From Nitrospirota bacterium (GTDB lineage: Bacteria; Nitrospirota; Thermodesulfovibrionia; Thermodesulfovibrionales; UBA1546): a DNA stretch of 64,000 bases. The DNA lies in assembly GCA_016195565.1 (NCBI GenBank), contig JACPZK010000006.1, forward strand, positions 218,900 through 282,899. The letters run 5' to 3'. The position numbers and the translations under genes are program-made. Shown one piece after another: positions 35,319 to 43,894 of the stretch (positions are counted from its first letter, which is position 1; each line of letters opens with the position of its first letter). Under the pieces are notes generated by a model. It was not told the origin of the DNA. It ran no database searches and saw only the letters and a list, made by a program, of their open reading frames with translations.

Positions 35319-35719
35319 AAGTACCGAATTAAATCATCCAAAGTTCCAAATTTCTTATTGTTAAATGAGAGACTGACTTTTTTTGCCTCATCACGTATAA
35401 CATATTCAAGATCAACGATTTCATCTTCCACCAAATGGCCTTCAACCGGCCCTAATTCTTTATCGAAACGATCAGTTGGACGCAACAGGCACGGATCGAG
35501 CTTAAGAATCTCAGCAATTTTACCCCACATATTAGTAAATCTATGTATCTCAATTCCTGAATCCGCATAAAAACGATAATAGATATCTCTTACGTCCATT
35601 TTACCTCTTTCTGCAAATCTTTGCCTTTTCTTTGGCAATCGTTTTGCTTCCAGCAAATGAGCCACAATCCCAATAATTCCAAGTAATACCAAAATTAATA
35701 TGAAAACAAATGCCTTCAT
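35294..35719 (-). CDS. Putative immunity protein of the main Rhs tip
   Basis: 141 residues. One N-terminal membrane anchor ([20 protein letters not shown]) precedes a soluble domain ([33 protein letters not shown]). It starts 2 bp after the stop of the large Rhs gene on the same strand, the standard place of a cognate immunity gene. No known immunity family is recognised. If the tip attacks the inner membrane or acts in the periplasm, an anchored inhibitor would fit. Confidence 0.6.
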   Translation of the reverse strand: MKAFVFILILVLLGIIGIVAHLLEAKRLPKKRQRFAERGKMDVRDIYYRFYADSGIEIHRFTNMWGKIAEILKLDPCLLRPTDRFDKELGPVEGHLVEDEIVDLEYVIRDEAKKVSLSFNNKKFGTLDDLIRYLCIQKAET

Positions 35720-35721
35720 AA

Positions 35722-38700
35722 TTAAAACATGCTGCAGTCGAGTTTACAATAAATAGAGCAGCTTAGCACCAACCCTCCAGCATAACTAGCTGTACCTACG
35801 GCTGCAACATTTGCATAGGGATTAACTACCCGAAGTGCAATTGCGGATCCTCTTAGACCGACACTCCTTAATGTAATACTAGCAAGGCTTGTAAATGGAT
35901 TTTTTGAGCCTAATAATAGTTTATTCCCGGGATATGGCACAGAAGCGAAAGGACTTCCTACCCCAAGAATGCCCAATGCTATTAATCCCCCACTTTGCTT
36001 ATAACAATTCTCAAAACAACTTGAAAAGTTGCAACACTGAGATGCTGCAAGCCCTTCCGGATCCACAAAGTTCACCGGATTATTTCCCACATACCTATAC
36101 AAATTCACATCTCCCCCACCAAACCCAATCGGATCTTTTGAGATGAATCTGCCTCTGCTCGGATAATAATATCTTCCTCTGTAGTAATAAAGACCTGTCT
36201 CTGGATCAAACTCTCTTCCCGTGAAGGTGTAGGGCTGGATGAAGGTCTGGCTCAATTGATAGGTAATCCTTCCGAAGCTGTTATATTCATACTTCTGCAC
36301 TACTTTCCCTGTGCTGTCTGTTATGGTCTTGATTGAGCCCAGCCCATCAGCATGATAGTAGTAGCTTTGTCCGGCTCGCTCCATTGCCAGCGGCTCGTCA
36401 ATGCCCGGGCCATGGGTGTATTTTGTTGTGAGAACACCACTTCCGTCATATTCAGCCAGAATGTCTTCGTTGTCATAGAGATAACTCTTGATTGTTCCGT
36501 TCACGTTTTTCTCAAGCCTTCTTCCAAAGGGGTCGTAGGTGTAAGTTATAAGTTGAGAGTTAGGAGTTAAAAGTTGAATTAATCTATTTTCAAAGTCGTA
36601 GGAAAATGTGGTTGTTTCTCCATTAGTCTTACGTACCTTCCGTATGAGGTTTCCGTTGGCGTCATAAGTGTAGAGATAAGCAGCATCTTCTAAGAGTCTG
36701 TTGGCTGTATCTACTGTTGTGTTTGCTCTATTGCCGACTGGGTCATAGGTAAATTGCTCTGAGGGCGGCTTTGGATGGGTGGCCTGCGTGAGTTGATATA
36801 TGACGTCATAGGCATAGTTGTGTGTGCCGGCGCTTTCGGTCATGGTTGTGCGATTGCCGACGTTGTCATGGGTGTAGGTAAACGAGTTAAGAGTTGAAAG
36901 TTTTGAGTTAAAAGTTATGAGACTTGTAAGACGGCTGTTGCTGTCATAGGTGTATGTTGTCTGCACTACATTTGGATGTCTGAGCTTTGTCCGCCTCCCG
37001 AGGCTGTCGTAGGTAAATCCGAATTGTTTTCCTGAGGGGTTTGTGATTGAGGCAACAAGGTTGAGAGCATTGTATGCGTAACTTGTGATGCCTCCTGTCG
37101 GGTCTGTCATTGAGGTGCGGTTTGAGTTTGCATCATAGGTGTATTGCAGGGTTTTGCCAGCGCTGTCAATGGAACTAATTATTCTCTTGTTTGCGTCATA
37201 GGTGAAATTGTATGCAATGTATTGGTTTCCAGCATATGTAAGGCTGCTGTTTGCATTGTATTGATAGGCGGCCATGTTGCCGTCAGGATAGAGTTTTTGT
37301 GTGAGTCTGTTTACTGCGTCGTATGAATAGGTGATGGTGTTTGCATTTGCATCGGTCTTTGTCTTGAGGTTTCCGTTTGGGTCGTAGGCGTATGCGGTTA
37401 TGTTTCCCAGCGGGCCTGTTTCTTTTATGAGTCGGCCGGCGAGGTCGTACTGGAATGTTGTGGTATTGGCTTTGGCGTCTGTTACTGTTGTGAGTTTATC
37501 TCCTCCGCCTCCGCATGATGAGCAGCCTGTGCTCCCATAGGCAAATGTCGTGATAGCGCTGAGCGCATCTGTTGCCTTTGTTACCTGGCCCCTGTAGTTG
37601 TATCCATAGTTTGTGGTGTTGCCGTTGGCGTCTGTTACGGATATTTTGTTGCCGTTTTTGTCGTAGGTGTTTGTTGTTATATTGTTCAGCGGGTCTGTTA
37701 CTTTTATGGGTTTGTTCAGGCTGTTGTATTCAAGCCTTGTTATATGGCCCTGCGCATCTGTCAGGGTCAGGAGATTGCCTGATATGTCGTATGTGAATGT
37801 TGTTACTGCTCCTGTTGGGTCTGTGATTGTTATGGGATTGTTATACTGGTCATAAGTAAGAGTTGTGAGTTGGGAATTCGGAGTTATGAGTTGTATAAGG
37901 TTGCCTTTGGAATCGTATTGATATTGGGTAACTGCTCCTGAGGCGTCTGTGGTTGTTAAGAGGTTGCCTTTGGCATCATAGGTGTATGTTGTTACTTTGT
38001 TCTGTGAGTCGGTGATGCTGGTTATCTGTCCGAAGGTGTTGTAAGTGTAGGCTGTTGTGTTGCCTAATGCATTGGTTGCTGAGGTCCTGTTTCCTGATGT
38101 GTCGTATGTGTATATGGTTGTGCTGCCCAGTGGGTCTGTTTCTGTTATAAGGTTTCTGTTGCTGTCGTAGGTGTATGTGGTGGTATTGCCCAGCGGGTCT
38201 GTCTTTTGTGTGGTTACGTTTAGGAGAGAGTCGTATTTGTAGGTCCATATGCCTCCGTCTTTTTCCGTTGCTGTTGCTGTGTTGGTTACGGTGTCATAGG
38301 TTATGCTTTTTGTCTTTCCTTCTGGGTCTGTTGATGAGACAACTTTATTGTTTGCATCGTATGCGTATGTTGTTACATATCCCATTGGGTCTGTTTTTGT
38401 AAGCAGCTGGTTGTTTGTGTCGTATGTATATGCCCAGTTGAGAGTTCCAAGTTGTGAGCTGGCAGTTGAAATCTGAGTAAGCATGTTATTGCTGTAGGTG
38501 AGGCTGTAGCTGTTATTGCTTGGCTCTGTTATGCCTGTGATTTTGTTGGTTGAGTCGTAGGTGAGATAGGTTGCCCTTCCTGAAGGGTCTGTTATGGTTG
38601 TAAGGTTGTCGCCTGTGTAGGTCAGGGTTGTTGTGTTATTGTTTCTGTCTTTTATGGATGTGAGTTTGCCTGTGGCTCTGAAGTTGTAGGTTGTGTTGTT

Positions 38701-39861
38701 TTTAAGCGTTCTTGTGAAGGTGTTGTCGCTGTTAACTGTTATGTATGATGTGTCTCCGCTATTGGCTTCTGGATAGTAGATGCCGTTTGTTAGCCTGAAG
38801 TATATGACGTTTCCGTCTCCTTGTTTGAGGCCTATGCTGCCATCAGGGTTAGAGAATAAAAGAAGATTATAGTTGTGTGTCCAGCCTTTGCCGAGTGAGC
38901 CATTGTATATGTCTATTGAGTTATAGCTTAAAGTGAAACCTGATGTAGCTGTCTGGAATAGTGTCTGGTCGTGGTAGAGGTTGCCGCTTGCAGGGTTTGC
39001 GGAGGAGCCAAGGGTAATATTTGTAGGAGGGATATTGGTGCATGGATCTTTTCCAAGAGTTGTCTCTGATTTCTGGACATTGCAGTCTTCATCAACCTGT
39101 CCATCGCAGTTGTTGTCCATGTTGTCGCCGCAGACTTCAGTTGCGGGTAAAACCTCGCCTGTACATGCTCCCCACTGCCCGTTTACGCAGGTCTGTGTTC
39201 CGGATTTGCATTCTCCAATACCCTGTGTTCCTCCTGTGCCTGTATAGCAGGAAATGGTCTGGCCGTTTGTGCAAGTAGGGCATTGCCATTCATTAATATT
39301 AGATACTACACCTATTATTATATTTGGGTCTGAACTGTTACAGGGGTAACCACTCGAACCACATAAACTGCTGCAAACAACGCCATGTGAGGAACAACTT
39401 CCTGCATTACACCCTGCTGATACCGAACCCAAATAACACCAAACATCATACCGATACTTTCCTGTGTAAACATTTGTTACACAACAGAATCCCCAACCAC
39501 ACATAATAGGAGTAAGCTCGTTACAGGAAGATGTCAATATCCAATGCCCCGCATCCGTAACCCTTGCTGTTTTTGTCGCAACACTACCGTCAGAACAGCT
39601 TGCCGTTACTGTTATGCCCCCGCAAGAAGCCGGCCCTGTGGTCAAAACACCATTTGAACTGATACTTGCCCCTGTGCCTGTAACGCTCCATGATACAGCG
39701 CCGCTACAATCTGCTGCCGTATATGACGCACTGCTGTTTGTTGTTATTGTTTCAGAGCCTGTTATGGTTATTGCGTGGGAATAGGCTGCGAATGAAAGGA
39801 AGAAAGCTATTGTTATGAATAGGAATAAGACAAAAAATAAAAAGGCAACAGTCTTTTTCAT
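35722..39861 (-). CDS. Secreted Rhs/YD-repeat protein with polymorphic C-terminal tip
   Basis: 1379 residues from ATG 39861 (GAGAGGACGGA upstream); a longer frame from 39903 lacks a site. A signal peptide ends near AAYSHA. An Ig-like segment (ISSNGVLTTGP) follows, then a Cys-rich region with the MopE-type motif DNNCDGQVDEDC, a DUF6531-like start of the shell (NPASGNLYHDQTLF), roughly thirty YD repeats and the Rhs core (YYYRGRYYYPSRGRFISKDP, NPVNFVDPEGL). The last ~107 residues form a Cys-containing, hydrophobic variable tip. By family the shell encloses and delivers the tip to neighbours. Four repeat-derived NSQL/SKLSTLNS inserts lie between YD repeats. Confidence 0.9.
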   Translation of the reverse strand: MKKTVAFLFFVLFLFITIAFFLSFAAYSHAITITGSETITTNSSASYTAADCSGAVSWSVTGTGASISSNGVLTTGPASCGGITVTASCSDGSVATKTARVTDAGHWILTSSCNELTPIMCGWGFCCVTNVYTGKYRYDVWCYLGSVSAGCNAGSCSSHGVVCSSLCGSSGYPCNSSDPNIIIGVVSNINEWQCPTCTNGQTISCYTGTGGTQGIGECKSGTQTCVNGQWGACTGEVLPATEVCGDNMDNNCDGQVDEDCNVQKSETTLGKDPCTNIPPTNITLGSSANPASGNLYHDQTLFQTATSGFTLSYNSIDIYNGSLGKGWTHNYNLLLFSNPDGSIGLKQGDGNVIYFRLTNGIYYPEANSGDTSYITVNSDNTFTRTLKNNTTYNFRATGKLTSIKDRNNNTTTLTYTGDNLTTITDPSGRATYLTYDSTNKITGITEPSNNSYSLTYSNNMLTQISTASSQLGTLNWAYTYDTNNQLLTKTDPMGYVTTYAYDANNKVVSSTDPEGKTKSITYDTVTNTATATEKDGGIWTYKYDSLLNVTTQKTDPLGNTTTYTYDSNRNLITETDPLGSTTIYTYDTSGNRTSATNALGNTTAYTYNTFGQITSITDSQNKVTTYTYDAKGNLLTTTDASGAVTQYQYDSKGNLIQLITPNSQLTTLTYDQYNNPITITDPTGAVTTFTYDISGNLLTLTDAQGHITRLEYNSLNKPIKVTDPLNNITTNTYDKNGNKISVTDANGNTTNYGYNYRGQVTKATDALSAITTFAYGSTGCSSCGGGGDKLTTVTDAKANTTTFQYDLAGRLIKETGPLGNITAYAYDPNGNLKTKTDANANTITYSYDAVNRLTQKLYPDGNMAAYQYNANSSLTYAGNQYIAYNFTYDANKRIISSIDSAGKTLQYTYDANSNRTSMTDPTGGITSYAYNALNLVASITNPSGKQFGFTYDSLGRRTKLRHPNVVQTTYTYDSNSRLTSLITFNSKLSTLNSFTYTHDNVGNRTTMTESAGTHNYAYDVIYQLTQATHPKPPSEQFTYDPVGNRANTTVDTANRLLEDAAYLYTYDANGNLIRKVRKTNGETTTFSYDFENRLIQLLTPNSQLITYTYDPFGRRLEKNVNGTIKSYLYDNEDILAEYDGSGVLTTKYTHGPGIDEPLAMERAGQSYYYHADGLGSIKTITDSTGKVVQKYEYNSFGRITYQLSQTFIQPYTFTGREFDPETGLYYYRGRYYYPSRGRFISKDPIGFGGGDVNLYRYVGNNPVNFVDPEGLAASQCCNFSSCFENCYKQSGGLIALGILGVGSPFASVPYPGNKLLLGSKNPFTSLASITLRSVGLRGSAIALRVVNPYANVAAVGTASYAGGLVLSCSIYCKLDCSMF

Positions 39862-40004
39862 TCCGTCCTCTCTGAATCCTTTATGCGTCAACTTATTTCT
39901 CATCCCTTTATAAGACTCCCCCTAAAAAGAGTTTCTGAACAGAATGTGAATTCTAAAAAGGGCATCGCTATGATGGATTCTAACAAATACCAGTAAAAAA
40001 ATCA

Positions 40005-41141
40005 TCATGTCTTTGTCTTGTTCTCCATAGTTTTTTGCATTTCATTGAGCCTGCGCTGAAGAAGTGATTTTTCAAACGCAAGCCCGGCCTGGCTTATAAA
40101 TATCTCAAGCCCCTCTGTCTCAGCAATAGGCTCGCCTGCCGGCATATTGTCGCAATAAAGCATCGCGGCAACTCTCCCTTCTGCAATGATAGGGAAAACC
40201 CCGACTTCAGACGGCCAGCCTCCTCCAAGTTCCTTTATCATCATTTCCGTTATTTTGTCTTTTTCCATCGGTCCCTTGTACGAACGCGCCTCATTAATAA
40301 TCTTTGTGAGAAACGGACTGTCTTTCAGCGGAAGCGCCGTCTCTCTTATCTTCTCGTCAGCTCTTTCTATCTCAAGCCCGAACTGTCCCAGCCCTGCCAT
40401 CTCATTTTCTCCGGCCATAAACAAAACGCCTCTCTGGAAAATATCGCTCGCAAATCTGAGTATGAGAAGCGTTATCTCAGAAGCTGAATTCGGGAATCTT
40501 AATTCCTGCGTAAGCGACTTGAGGGCTGAGATGTCTTTCCTCTCTGCAACTGCAGGCCCGCCCCAGTCTGATTCCCATCCGCCTTCCTCTGCCGTTTCTC
40601 CTGTCAGTTCCTCATTAGAAACAAATTCCTGCTGTGCAGATTCATCATATACCCTCGCACCCTCCATAAGAAGATACTCAGGGCTGATTCCCTTTGAGAC
40701 TTCCCATCCAAGATCCTCTATCTGTATACTGTCTTTCAGTTCAAGGTCCTCAATCTCAAACTGAAAATCACCGTCATGCCAGAGCAGAAGATGATAAACA
40801 GCTTTCTCTATTCTCTTCTTAGAAGCCTTCTCAAGTGTATCTTTATTTACAGCGCCGAGATCAAAAAGTATCTCTGCGACAGACTTTGCGGGCAGCTTTT
40901 TTTTTACTTCCAGAGCCATCAGGAGCGATGATTCTTTTATGGTCCCGCTTTTAAGGAGGTCGTGCCCCAGCGTTCCGTCAAGTTGAGTAGTCTCAGCCCT
41001 GACAACAAGACCGTTCCGGAACACAATCATCGCGTTTCCTGATACCCCATTGATTACAAGCGTCCCTGTTTTTTTCCCGATACTCAGTATCTGGAAAATA
41101 TCAGAAAGGGCCAGGTCTTCAAGCCTTCCAACAAGACTCAT
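40005..41141 (-). CDS. DUF4388 (PATAN) domain protein with C-terminal GAF-like region
   Basis: 378 residues. The N-terminal ~110 match DUF4388/PATAN (LVGRLEDLALSDIFQILSIG, KTGTLVINGVSGNAMIVFRN), a signalling module linked to response-regulator and gliding or pilus pathways. An Asp/Glu-rich linker (~185-200) is followed by a GAF-like C-terminus (LILRFASDIFQRGVLFMAGE, VAAMLYCDNMPAGEPI). It overlaps the glgC stop by 4 bp (ATGA), so the two are coupled. A link between glycogen synthesis and a surface-signalling protein is unexpected. It may also serve the nearby Che system (inference). Confidence 0.85.
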   Translation of the reverse strand: MSLVGRLEDLALSDIFQILSIGKKTGTLVINGVSGNAMIVFRNGLVVRAETTQLDGTLGHDLLKSGTIKESSLLMALEVKKKLPAKSVAEILFDLGAVNKDTLEKASKKRIEKAVYHLLLWHDGDFQFEIEDLELKDSIQIEDLGWEVSKGISPEYLLMEGARVYDESAQQEFVSNEELTGETAEEGGWESDWGGPAVAERKDISALKSLTQELRFPNSASEITLLILRFASDIFQRGVLFMAGENEMAGLGQFGLEIERADEKIRETALPLKDSPFLTKIINEARSYKGPMEKDKITEMMIKELGGGWPSEVGVFPIIAEGRVAAMLYCDNMPAGEPIAETEGLEIFISQAGLAFEKSLLQRRLNEMQKTMENKTKT

Positions 41142-42385
41142 TCAATCTCCACTCCCTTAGGAATCACGACTATTCCTTCAGGGCTAACGTGAAATCTTTT
41201 TCTGTCGCCTTCAATATCATAACCGATTACCGTTCCTTCCGGCACACAGACGTCCTTGTCTATTATCGCCTTCTTTATTTTGCAATGCCTTCCTATCTCA
41301 ACATTCTCCATGAGCACCGATTCCCTGACATCCGCCCAGCTGTTAACCCTCACATTAGGAGAGAGCACAGAGTCCTGCACACGCCCTCCGCTTATGATAC
41401 ATCCGTCGCACACAATGGAATCCAACGCTATGCCAAGCCTGCCGCCTTTACGCTCCTGCGCAAAAACAAATTTTGCGGGCGGGTACTGGGGCTGATACGT
41501 CCTTAACGGCCATTCTTTATCATACAGGTTGAACATCGGATCCACAGATGCAATCTCCATGTTTGCCTCCCAGTATCCGGCAATAGCGCCTACATCTCTC
41601 CAGTATTTTGCCTCTTTTTTATTCTCATCCTTGAAATTATAGGCAAAAAGTTTTTTAGTCTCAATCATGTCAGGTATAATATTTTTCCCGAAATCATGAG
41701 CTGTTGAACGAAACGCATCACTCATAACTTCGCTTAATACATCCTGAGTATTAAACAGATACACTCCCATAGAAACAAGAGCCTGATTTGGAGACCCCGG
41801 CATTGACTTTGGCTTTTTAGGTTTCTCTTTAAATCCTATTATCCTTGATTCTTCATCAACCTCAACAACACCAAATGACGAGGCCTTCTCCCTGTCCATC
41901 TCTATTGCCGCAATCGTCCCGACTGCGCCCTTGCTGATATGGGAACTGAACATTTCGGAATAGTCCATCTTGTATATATGGTCTCCCGAGAGGATAAGCA
42001 GATACGCAGGAGACTCCTTCTCTATAAAATATATATTCTGATACACCGCATCCGCTGTTCCTTCATACCACCTCTCATCGACACGCTGCTGAGGCGGGAC
42101 AGATATGATAAATTCGTCAAGCTCCGGATTGAGCAGATGTTCCCAGCCAAGCGCCAGGTGCCTGTTCAATGAGAGAGACTTATATTGTGTAAGCACCGCT
42201 ATTTTCCTGATGCCTGAATTGATACAGTTGCTCAATGTGAAATCAATTATCCTGTATTTTCCTCCGAACGGAACCGCTGGTTTTGCCCTGTGAATAGTTA
42301 AGGGGTGAAGCCTCTCTCCTTTGCCCCCTGCAAGAATAAGGGCAAGCATATCCTTTGTTTGTCTGTTTTTTCTCCCCTTATTCAT
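41138..42385 (-). CDS. glgC: Glucose-1-phosphate adenylyltransferase
   Basis: 415 residues. ALILAGGKGERLHPLTIHRA is the nucleotide-binding loop, KPAVPFGGKYRIIDFTLSNC the second block, and DHIYKMDYSEM the metal/substrate region. The C-terminal half is a left-handed beta-helix regulatory domain. It makes ADP-glucose for glycogen. ATG 42385 has no clear ribosome site; ATG 42349 is an alternative that would remove 12 residues. With the GH57 enzyme at the left edge, glycogen storage and use is supported. Confidence 0.95.
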   Translation of the reverse strand: MNKGRKNRQTKDMLALILAGGKGERLHPLTIHRAKPAVPFGGKYRIIDFTLSNCINSGIRKIAVLTQYKSLSLNRHLALGWEHLLNPELDEFIISVPPQQRVDERWYEGTADAVYQNIYFIEKESPAYLLILSGDHIYKMDYSEMFSSHISKGAVGTIAAIEMDREKASSFGVVEVDEESRIIGFKEKPKKPKSMPGSPNQALVSMGVYLFNTQDVLSEVMSDAFRSTAHDFGKNIIPDMIETKKLFAYNFKDENKKEAKYWRDVGAIAGYWEANMEIASVDPMFNLYDKEWPLRTYQPQYPPAKFVFAQERKGGRLGIALDSIVCDGCIISGGRVQDSVLSPNVRVNSWADVRESVLMENVEIGRHCKIKKAIIDKDVCVPEGTVIGYDIEGDRKRFHVSPEGIVVIPKGVEIE

Positions 42386-42882
42386 AAAAACAATCTGAAG
42401 CCTGTGTTTGTAATGATTTTCAACCCCTTATTATTACTTCTTGCTTGTTGAAGTATATCAGTAAAAATCTAAGAGTGTCAATGAGTTAGAGGCGTTTGAA
42501 TATGCCATTTTCAGACGTGAAACTATGCACATGTATTCACCAAGCAAAGCAGGCCGGCAAGACAGTAAAATGGCAAGATAGTAAGATGGGAAACTGAGAT
42601 TTTGGGAACTGGGGGTGAGAATGGTTTTTCTTATGACAAAACTGCGGAAAGTGTCCCCGATTATTTCCACTGATTATTTCCTATAATCCAAAGATTAAGA
42701 CCAGCATTCGAGGTGCGCCTTGGTTCTGTATTTCCTTTTTTTCCTTCATACCAATCCCGCGCTCTTTAACGGCTTAACGTGCTTGTCAAAATTAAAAATA
42801 TCATACGCAAAAAGGCAATAAAACTCAACTGCTTTTATAGCGCTGTACTTAATACGCCCCATAAAGCAAAAACACTCATATC
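42386..42882. other. 497-bp intergenic stretch, no supported gene
   Basis: Short duplicated words occur (CAAGACAGTAAAATGG then CAAGATAGTAAGATGG). A 38-codon minus-strand reading (42746-42862, MGRIKYSAIKAVEFYC...) lies in frame just after the small ORF at 42883, but it has no ribosome site and may be a decayed gene. A 70-codon frame at 42458-42670 looks like noise. Confidence 0.5.
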
Positions 42883-42987
42883 TTAACTACACTGCATGCC
42901 TACGAAATAAGCCGCAAAAATGCCTATGCCGTAAAAAATTGCATGTAAACCAAACTCAGCCAGTAAAGATGATGTTGCTATTTCCAT
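42883..42987 (-). CDS. 34-residue single-span membrane protein
   Basis: ATG 42987 has a near-perfect ribosome site (AAAGGAGGACAG, 8 nt from the start). The peptide begins MEIATSSLLAEFGLHAIFYG and continues with a hydrophobic stretch to VGMQCS, giving one membrane span. It lies 190 bp downstream of lexA on the same strand. Small membrane proteins of this size can be toxins, regulators or complex subunits; I do not recognise this one. The strong translation signal is the main evidence that it is real. Confidence 0.5.
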   Translation of the reverse strand: MEIATSSLLAEFGLHAIFYGIGIFAAYFVGMQCS

Positions 42988-43177
42988 AAATCTGTCCTCC
43001 TTTCTTAGCCCCGATGGAATCAGGGTTAAACTTTTATATGAAGCACGGGAAATCCCAGGATGCTGCCTCTTGTTTTCGCCTTTGAAAAGCCCTGTCAACC
43101 TTTGCGGCACATAGGCGTCCAGATGAAGGATTGCCTTGGGCCATGAGCTTATTGTTAAAGGGTTCGTATCCAATTGC

Positions 43178-43771
43178 TCACCTGTATTTCCTTATCACGG
43201 CTGTTACAACGCCCGCTATCTTCAGTTCTTTTTTGGGCTTTATCGGTTTAAATTTAGGATTCGCAGGCATAAGGGTTACGCCGTCTCCGCTTTTATCCAG
43301 ATATTTCATGGTCCATTCTCCGTCAACCTCTGCAATCACAATATCCCCGTTCTTGGGAGACTGTCCTTTATCAACGATAACCATGTCTCCGGGAAGTATG
43401 CCAGCCTCTGACATTGAGTAGCCTGAGACCTTTAGTAGAAAAGTAGCCTGAGGATTTTTTACAAGGAGATCATCAAGTGAAAGGGTGTCTGAAAGCTCTT
43501 CTTCGGCAGAGCTCGGGAAACCTGCTTCAACAGTGCCGAGCATCTTTACGGAAGCCGCTATAGAAACTGGTATGAGCCTGCCTTTGTCATCCCTTTCCAA
43601 AACCTTGAGTTTTTCAAGCTTATTGACCAGCTTATAAACAGCATTCTTGGACTTCATCCCAACCATGTCTCCTATTTCAGAAAAACTCGGCATCCTGCCT
43701 TTTTTATGATAGAAATCTGCTATATCCCTGATTCTGGCCTTCAGCCTGTTTTCTCTTAAGTCTTTTGTCAT
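43178..43771 (-). CDS. lexA: LexA repressor
   Basis: 197 residues from ATG 43771. The N-terminal winged-helix DNA-binding domain (KGRMPSFSEIGDMVGMKSKN) is followed by the self-cleavage site Ala-Gly in VEAGFPSS, catalytic Ser in VSGYSMSEAGILPGD and Lys in EWTMKYLDK. It represses SOS genes until RecA filaments trigger cleavage. A GTGAAC-N4-GTTCAC operator sits inside its own promoter, so autoregulation is expected. The start lies at the predicted transcription start, suggesting a leaderless mRNA. A longer frame from 43849 crosses the promoter and is rejected. Confidence 0.95.
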   Translation of the reverse strand: MTKDLRENRLKARIRDIADFYHKKGRMPSFSEIGDMVGMKSKNAVYKLVNKLEKLKVLERDDKGRLIPVSIAASVKMLGTVEAGFPSSAEEELSDTLSLDDLLVKNPQATFLLKVSGYSMSEAGILPGDMVIVDKGQSPKNGDIVIAEVDGEWTMKYLDKSGDGVTLMPANPKFKPIKPKKELKIAGVVTAVIRKYR

Positions 43772-43777
43772 GGCTCC

Positions 43778-43807
43778 ATTATATGGTGAACGATAGTTCA
43801 CTGTCAA
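43778..43807 (-). promoter_or_regulatory. lexA promoter with LexA operator in the spacer
   Basis: On the minus strand, TTGACA (43807-43802) and TATAAT (43783-43778) are perfect sigma-70 hexamers separated by 18 nt. The palindrome GTGAACTATCGTTCAC (43801-43786) fills the spacer and fits the GAAC-N4-GTTC type of LexA box. Only 6 nt separate the -10 hexamer from ATG 43771. Confidence 0.88.
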
Positions 43808-43894
43808 GAGAATTCTTAAAACCAAACCGCCCCATCCTGCGTATTTCACAATATATAATCGCCAGTCTCATTTTTTGGTAAGATATACCTGAAC

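Noticed and set aside
36000-38900. Regular repeated DNA in the Rhs gene as a possible CRISPR or satellite array
   Set aside because: The period encodes YD repeats in one long open frame; units vary in length and sequence and have no spacer structure.
42458-42670. 70-codon minus-strand frame
   Set aside because: No ribosome site, no domain, biased composition in a region of short duplicated words.
42988-43170. Possible riboswitch in the leader of the 34-residue ORF
   Set aside because: Some pairing is possible (GGGATTTCCC, CCCTGATTCCATCGGGG), but no known aptamer consensus could be matched by eye.
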